From Flavobacteriaceae bacterium (GTDB lineage: Bacteria > Bacteroidota > Bacteroidia > Flavobacteriales > Flavobacteriaceae): a stretch of 7,427 nucleotides of DNA. The notes beneath the pieces were generated by a model. The model made no database searches. It had not been told where the DNA came from and saw nothing but the letters and a program-made list of their open reading frames with translations. The stretch is taken from positions 1 through 7,427 of the forward strand of contig JABDMQ010000352.1 in assembly GCA_013001365.1 (NCBI GenBank), read 5' to 3'. The position numbers and the translations under genes are program-made. Within the stretch, counting starts at the first letter, position 1; every line of letters starts with the position of its first letter. Shown here one piece after another: positions 1 to 7,427 of the stretch.

Positions 1-1
1 T

Positions 2-1123
2 GACGGAGCTATTGGACCGCAAGGACCACAAGGAGAAATAGGCCCTGCTGGAGCTGATGGAGCAATTGGACCGCAAGGACCACAAGGAATACAAGGCGAA
101 ACTGGTGCAACTGGTGCAACTGGTGCCGTTGGTCCACAAGGACCTCAGGGTGAAGTCGGTGCTACTGGCGCAGTTGGACCGCAAGGACCTCAGGGTGAAG
201 TCGGTGCTACTGGCGCTGTTGGACCTCAAGGACCGCAAGGAGAAATAGGACCTGCTGGAGCTGACGGAGCAATTGGACCTGAAGGGCCAGAAGGACCTCA
301 AGGAGAAGTTGGACCTGTCGGACCAGAAGGACCTCAAGGCAATGGTATCGTATCTGCTATAGATAATGGAGATGGTACCTTCTCACTCAAATTTTCTGAT
401 GGAACGATATATACGACGCCAGATCTTACTGGACCACAAGGGCCTAAGGGAGACCAAGGAGACGTCGGACCGCAAGGACCGGCTGGAGATCCAGCATCCG
501 ATGATCAAACATTAGAGTCCGATGGAACACCGGGTAGCATCGCGATCACTGGTGGGAATACAATAACCATGAATGTTGATGATGGCGATGCTGATTCAAC
601 TAACGAGATCCAAACCTTAACATTAGTAGGTAATGACTTGAAGATCTCTGGAGGAAATACCATTGCATTGACACCACTTGGAGTTGACACTAACCTAGCG
701 ACCAACAATTTGACACAATGGCCTGGAAACAGGGTATATAACATGAACAATCAACAATTGGCATTTGCCAATGGACAAGTAGGTATTGGATCTATTAATG
801 GAACAGCTGGCGCAATAGCCAATTCAACACTTCAAGTTCATGGATCACTATCTTTACCAATTAGGAGTTCTAATTCGAACACCACACTTGGTCCTAACGA
901 CCATACATTGATAAACTATTTGAAAGAAGCCATAATTACCATTCCGCTGGCAAGTACATGTATTGGACGTATTTATTTGATAAAGAATTTAGGTAATGGA
1001 GATTGTTTCCTTAGTGAGATTTTCATAGATAAGGGCGGTGATCCTGAGAATAAAATAGGTAGAGATAAGATGTTCACTTTTCAAAGTGATGGCGTCAACT
1101 GGCAGCTTATAGATACCAATTAA
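2..1123 (+). CDS. Collagen-like repeat surface protein (5'-truncated)
   Basis: The reading frame is open from the left edge to a TAA at 1121-1123, giving 373 visible residues; the start codon and any signal peptide lie outside the window. Visible residues 2-112 are 37 uninterrupted Gly-X-Y triplets (mostly GPQ, GEV, GAT, GAV, GPE). Residues 113-143 interrupt them with a GNGIVSAIDNGDGTF-type segment, then 7 more triplets follow at 144-164. The tail (165-373) has two similar short segments, each with SGGNT or TGGNT (DDQTL...TGGNTI and NEIQTL...SGGNTI), then a GQVGIGS motif, and ends in a probable beta-rich module finishing SDGVNWQLIDTN. From family knowledge, such bacterial proteins form trimeric collagen-like stalks, with the tail helping trimerisation or acting as a tip. 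A surface or adhesive role is inference. No T9SS sorting domain is visible at the C-terminus. Similar tails occur on phage-type fibres, so that origin cannot be excluded, although no phage genes are nearby. An internal ATG at 569 is in the same frame but is not a credible start. Confidence 0.85.
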   Translation, partial: DGAIGPQGPQGEIGPAGADGAIGPQGPQGIQGETGATGATGAVGPQGPQGEVGATGAVGPQGPQGEVGATGAVGPQGPQGEIGPAGADGAIGPEGPEGPQGEVGPVGPEGPQGNGIVSAIDNGDGTFSLKFSDGTIYTTPDLTGPQGPKGDQGDVGPQGPAGDPASDDQTLESDGTPGSIAITGGNTITMNVDDGDADSTNEIQTLTLVGNDLKISGGNTIALTPLGVDTNLATNNLTQWPGNRVYNMNNQQLAFANGQVGIGSINGTAGAIANSTLQVHGSLSLPIRSSNSNTTLGPNDHTLINYLKEAIITIPLASTCIGRIYLIKNLGNGDCFLSEIFIDKGGDPENKIGRDKMFTFQSDGVNWQLIDTN

Positions 1124-4100
1124 TAATTTGAGCAAAATAATTTATAAAGGCCATGAATTCATGGCCTTTATTTTTTCATAAAATATATGTCTCATTTAGG
1201 TGCTTATTGAAAAGTGATTCAGAAACTAATCAACATAAATTATAAATCATATTTTTGCACTCCTCTATTTTGTTTTTATATTTGCAGCCATCAAAACGGC
1301 GAGGTAGCTCAGCTGGTTAGAGCGTCGGATTCATAACCCGGAGGTCGGGGGATCGTGCCCCCCTCTCGCTACTGTATAAATTAAAAGGATCATACAAAAT
1401 GGTCCTTTTTTTATTCAGTATTATCTTACCTATTTTCACTATTCTGACATCTATAATGTATTTCATCGGATTTATTGGTGTTTTGTAGTGTTTTGCCTAT
1501 TGAAGCTTTATATTAGCCTAGAAGTCAAGATGTCAAAGATTTATCTTACTTCAAATTTTAATAATTCATTAAACCCCAAATCTGATGAAAAAAATTACGT
1601 TGCTATTCGTATGCACTTTATTTACCATCTCTGGTACTTTTGCGCAAAGAACAGATTCAACATTAACAAATCGAGAAAAAGCTGAAAATTATCTCGCCTC
1701 AAGAGGCGAAGTACATTTCATTTTTCAAGCTGAAAGTAAAGAACAACTTCAGGAAATATCTAGATTCCTCTCTTTAGGACATATGCAGATTGACGGAAAT
1801 CTATTAGAGGTTGATGCTTACGCCAACCAGGATACCTTTCAACAATTCTTGGAATATGGTCTTCCATATAAAGTCCGTAAGGATGATAATGAGTTACCCT
1901 TTGATGCCCATTTAGCAGGTACCTCTCCAGAAGCGATTGCAAGAGGAATGTCATCCCGCGCAGCTTGGGACACAACTTGGGATGCCTATCCAAAATATTC
2001 TGAATATGTTGCCAAGATGCAATATTATGCCACGACGTATCCTAGCATTTGTTCTTTGGAAAGCATAGGAACGACCCAAAGTGGTCGTGAATTATTAGTA
2101 TTAAAGATTACGGACAACGTTTCTGTAAATGAAGGTGAGCCGGAGTTTTTCTATACCTCATCAATGCATGGTGACGAAATTGCAGGCTTCCCATTAATGA
2201 TACGTCTGATTGATTACCTTTTGACCAACTACGGAACGGATACTGAGGTGACTGACCTTGTCAATTCAACAGAAATCTATATCAATCCTTCGGCTAACCC
2301 CGATGGAACATATCGACTTGGGGATACTGATGCAGTAGACAACCCTAGACGTGCTAATGATAGTGGACAGGACCTAAATAGGAATTATCCAGATAATTTA
2401 GCCGGATTGCATGATAGCTCTATTGGTGGTGTTTATGAAGACGAAACGATCGCATTCATGAATTATGCAGATACCAAGAACTTTGTTCTTTCTGCCAATC
2501 ATCATGGCGGAATATCTTTGTTCAATTATCCAATTGATAATACATTGGCGAGTAATTATACGCATCCAGACGGTGCTTGGTTTGAAAGACTAGGTGTAAA
2601 TTATGCGATACAAGTTCGTGCTGATAATGCTGCACATGCAACACCAGAAGCAGGATATTTTACAGTAGATTATGATAGTAATGTTTACCCTAGCCAAGGC
2701 GTAACTCATGGTGCAGAATGGTATCTGGTTTACGGTGGTCGTCAGGATTATATGGGATACTATAAGTGCGATAGAGAGGTAACCATTGAACTTTCTGATC
2801 AGAAATGGCTTACACCCTCTAAACTTCCAGCTTATTGGGATTATAACAAACAAGCATTATTGGATTTCATGAAAGAAGCCAACTATGGACTTCATGGGGT
2901 CATTACGGATGAATCTGGGAATCCAGTAAAGGCCGAAATAAGAATTGCCAGCCACGATGCAAGGAATTCATTCAGGTCATCAGAATCTGAACTAGGTGAA
3001 TATCACAGGCTAATTGAAGGTGGTACCTACAATGTCACTTATTCAGCTCCTGGTTATGTCTCACAGACAATTTCCGTTACAATTACGAATGGAGCAAAGA
3101 CCGTTCAAGATGTCACTTTAGTGGCAACGACAGCTAACCCTGTTGCGGCAGATGCACAACTTTGCGATTCTGGAACAACTGCCTTAAGTGCTACTGGATC
3201 CGGAACCTTGAATTGGTATGATAGTATTGATGCCACATCGCCTGTTTTCACAGGTGCGAATTTTACGACCCCTACCCTAACCTCCACTACAAGTTATTTT
3301 GTAGAAGATGTTATCTCCAAAGGTAATGTTGGAAATACAGCTAATAATTCCAATGGAGGCAATTTTACAAGTACAGATAGGTATTTGGTTTTTGATTGTA
3401 CGGAATCGGTTGTTCTTGAGCAAGTAACGATCAATGCCTTGAATGCTGGAGAAGTTGAAGTTGAATTACAAGACGCTTCAGGTAATATCATTAATTCGGC
3501 AGTGAAATTCGTAAATGCTGGAATTCAGGTTATCGACCTTAATTTCATTGTTCCAGTAGGAACTGATCTAAGGCTTATAGGTGATGACTTCAGTACTGGT
3601 GGACTTTACAGAAACAATTCAGGGGTGTCATATCCATACACAAATGGAAGCATTACCATTAAGGATAGTAATGCAGGCCCTAATTTTTATTATTTCTTTT
3701 ATGATTGGAAAATAGGAAGCTTAAAGAGTGCGCGAGAAGAAGTTGTTGTAACTGTAGACCCTTCTCCTACAGCAGATTTTTCAAGCGTTGTTAATCCAAT
3801 TGATAATGGAGAAGTAACATTCACCAATGCATCAAGTGATGCTACATCCTATACATGGGATTTCGGTGATGGAAGCGCTCTTTCAACCGATTCAAATCCA
3901 GTTTACACTTATGGTGCTTCAGGAACTTATGATGTGACTTTAACCAGTACGAATGCGGAATGCGGCGATGATGTGGTTGTAAAACAGGTTACTGTAACAA
4001 CCAATACTCTGGGTATAGATGATGAGTCCATTAATATAATAGGTGCTTATCCTAATCCATTCTCAAATGACCTGACAATCGAATTGTCAAGTTCCTTCAA

Positions 4101-7100
4101 TGGATCGAATGTGAGCCTTATACTTTATGATATAAGCGGACGTATTATCCGTAATTATAATGTTACTAATAGAGAAGGAGTGATAATTCTTGGTAATATG
4201 AATGATCTGGCAAACGGATCTTATTTCTTAAAAATAACGGATCTAACTACGAATTATTCAGCCATTAAACAATTATTAAAAGAATAATATCTCATACCAT
4301 AAATCAACCGCAAAAAACGAGGATTTCTTTTAAATTCTCGTTTTTTTTATTTATCTGATAATCAGTTATTTAAATTTCTTTTATGTCGTTCATCGATTAT
4401 ATTTGATTTTCATGGAGTGATTGGATATATTTGACCTGTCTTATTGAATAAGATAAAATTCATTAGTCCCAAACTTTGAATTTACCTGCTTATGAAAACC
4501 ATTACTCTTTTTAGAGCATTGTTTATTGCTTTAATGTTGACGATTTATTTTAACCCGTCAACATCAAGCGCACAATGCGGTTCAACGATTGCCGCTTATC
4601 CCTATGCTGAAAGTTTTGAAGGAGCGGGCTCCGGAGGTATTGGAGCATGGTTGCAGGATGGTACTGTTAACGGGAATTGGACAATAAGGACCGGTAATAC
4701 CCCTTCCGGTGGAACAGGACCATCTGCTGCTTCTCATTTAAACTACTATATTTTTACAGAAGCCTCATCAGGCCAAAGTCCAGGAAGCCCTAATAGAACG
4801 GCCTTCTTGAACAGTCCATGTTTTGATTTAACTGGTCTCACTAATCCAGAATTTACATTCGATTATCATATGTATGGTTCCCAAATGGGGACATTGAAAG
4901 TTCAAGTAAGTACGGACGGTGGTTTTACATTTACTGACATTGGTTGGACTCAAACCGGACAGCAACATTCTAGCCCAGGAGCAACCTGGAGCACAGCAAC
5001 AATAAACCTAAGTGCGTACGCAGGAACTACTATTAGCTTGAGGTTTCACGGAACAACCGGTAGTGGATACCAGAGTGATATGGCCGTAGACAATGTCGAT
5101 TTAAGAGATGTTGTCTATACATGTTCTTCTATAGTAAATACATTCCCATATACTGAAGGCTTTGAAGGCGGAGGAACTGGTGGACTAGGCGCATGGATAC
5201 AGGATGGAACGGACGATGGAAACTGGACCATTAGGAACGGCGGAACACCTTCTAGTGTTACCGGTCCAAATGGAGCGACAGAAGGTTCTTATTACCTTTT
5301 TACTGAAGCTTCAAGTGGACAAAGTCCAGGCAGTCCAAATAGAACGGCATTTTTGAATAGCCCTTGTTTTGACTTAACCGGACTTTCAAATCCAGATTTC
5401 AGTTTTAGTTATCATATGTATGGTGCTGATATGGGCACCCTTAAGATTCAAGTAAGTACCAATAATGGAGCCACTTACACAGATATAGGTTGGACACGTA
5501 CTGGGCAACAACATGGCGCGCATGCGACGCCATGGTCGACAGCTACAATAAATCTGGCCGCATACATAGGACAGACCATCATACTGAGGTTCCATGCAAC
5601 AACTGGCGGTGGGTATCGAAGCGATATGGCCATTGACGGGGTATCATTAGTAGATTCGACACCTTTACCAGAAATGGATGTGGTGGGGAATGCAGTATCT
5701 ATTGTTGATGGTGATACGACACCAGATGTTGCTGATGATACCGATTTCGGTAATGCAGATATCATTGCAGGAACTGTTGTTCATACTTTTACTATCGACA
5801 ATTCAGGTACAGCAGCCTTGAACTTAACAGACGCTTCTCCTTATGTTACAATAACTGGCGCTCACGCAGCCGATTTCACGGTAACTGCTATACCAGCAAA
5901 TTCCATAGCTGCTGGCGGAGGTTCAACAACTTTTCAGATAACGTTCAACCCAAGTGCGGTTGGATTAAGGACTGCCACAGTTAGTATCGCGAACGATGAT
6001 TCCGATGAGAATCCTTATAACTTTGATATCCAAGGTACAGGAACAACAACGATTCCTGAAATAGATATAACAGGAATGGGAATAACCATCGTAGATGGCG
6101 ATACCACCCCTGATGTTGCAGATGATACCGATTTTGGCGATAATATCGTTGGTTTCGCAACGACAACACATACTTTTACAATTAGCAATACTGGAGGTGG
6201 CTCTTTGAATTTGACAAATCCTTTCCCACATGTGGTAATTACAGGAGCACACGCGGCAGATTTCACTTTGACAGCAAATCCAACAAGTCCAATAGCTGGT
6301 CCGGGAAGTACAACATTCAATATAACCTTTAATCCTTCAGCATTAGGAATAAGAACTGCTACTATAACCATAAACAATAGCGATACAGACGAAACAGTTT
6401 ATAATTTTGATATTCAAGGAAATGGTACAGGTTCTGCTCCAGAAATCGAGCTAACTGGTAACGGAAATATCATACTAAGTGGTGATGCAATTCCTTCCTA
6501 TGTTGACAATACAGATTTCGGTAATGTTGTAGTGCTTAGTTCAACAGAGAATGTTTTCACCATTGAGAATCTCGGATCTCTTGGCTTGAATCTTTTAGGG
6601 ATCTCACCTTATATCACGATCACTGGTGCAAATGCAGCAGAATTCACCGTAACCGCTGTTCCAGCGAATCCGATTTTGGCGCTATCTAACACGACATTCA
6701 ACGTGACCTTTACTCCAACCGCATTGGGTATAAGAACAGCAACGATTAACATTGCTAGTGATGATTCTGATGAGCCATTATACACCTTTGATATACAAGG
6801 TACCGGTGCTGCAGCTATAACATTAAGTCCTGGTGGTGTAAGCACAAATCTTCAATTATGGTTAAAAGCCAATGATGGAGCAGGCACAGTAGATGGTCAA
6901 GCCTTAAGCACATGGTTCGATCAAGCTTTTGGCAATGATGCTACAGTAAATTTGGCTGGACAAGAACCAACATGGAGAGATAACATTAATTATAATATGA
7001 ATTTCAATCCAGTAGTAGATTTTGACAACAATGTCAATGCTGGTTCTGATGGTGATTATTCATATGACGATCTATCAACAGAATTCCTTCAAGGCACTGG

Positions 7101-7427
7101 AGGGCTGTATACTCAAGACCTATTCGTAGTAGTCGTACCAGATATGACCGTAAATAGTAGTTTTGGATACATGGACCTTATTGGAGGCGATGAAAACCCT
7201 GGCTCGAATGAAACAGATGCTACTGGAATAGGATTTGGTCAATATTCCGCAAGATTTTCAAATGAAGTTATAACCTATTGTGTGGGCACAACAAATAGTG
7301 GAAATGGTTATGGTGTGACCCATAACACAGGCGGCTCCTCCTTCAATGAGCCAATGATCATCAATGCTAGGAATAATGCTGGTGCAACGCAGCAAGAATT
7401 ATACATGAACGCTAATGATATTGAGAC

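Overview
The window most likely comes from a member of the phylum Bacteroidota, probably a flavobacterium-like marine or freshwater lineage. Four things point there. Two promoter matches fit the Bacteroidetes sigma-A pattern (TTTG, 19-20 bases, TAnnTTTG). One protein ends in a type A type IX secretion (T9SS) sorting domain. Signal peptides end in Ala-Gln. The genes are large, modular and AT-leaning, and code for secreted proteins. I cannot name the genus.

Layout, all on the + strand. (1) 2-1123: the 3' part of a collagen-like surface protein gene, with 37 uninterrupted Gly-X-Y triplets, a short break, 7 more triplets and a beta-rich tail. It ends at a strong hairpin terminator. (2) 1254-1412: a self-contained tRNA-Met(CAT) unit with its own promoter and terminator. 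The tRNA has an unusual T-loop. (3) 1585-4287: a complete 900-residue secreted M14 zinc carboxypeptidase with an N-terminal propeptide, a carboxypeptidase regulatory-like domain, an Ig-like module, a beta-rich module, a PKD domain and a T9SS C-terminal domain, followed by a terminator. (4) 4402-7427: a clear promoter, then a giant secreted protein that runs off the right edge. It has a signal peptide, two MAM-like domains, three choice-of-anchor-D (Ig-like) repeats and the start of a LamG/DUF8202-like region.

The three protein genes are separate transcription units, each bounded by terminators, so this is not an operon. They share a theme: exported, repeat-built cell-surface or secreted proteins for adhesion and for digesting peptides. 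I see no sign of a phage, insertion sequence, CRISPR array or defence system. The most informative signals are evolutionary. The MAM pair shares a 29-residue block that is identical in protein but has 18 silent differences in DNA. The collagen repeats, in contrast, are nearly identical in DNA, which suggests recent duplication or slippage. I do not find a previously undescribed system here.
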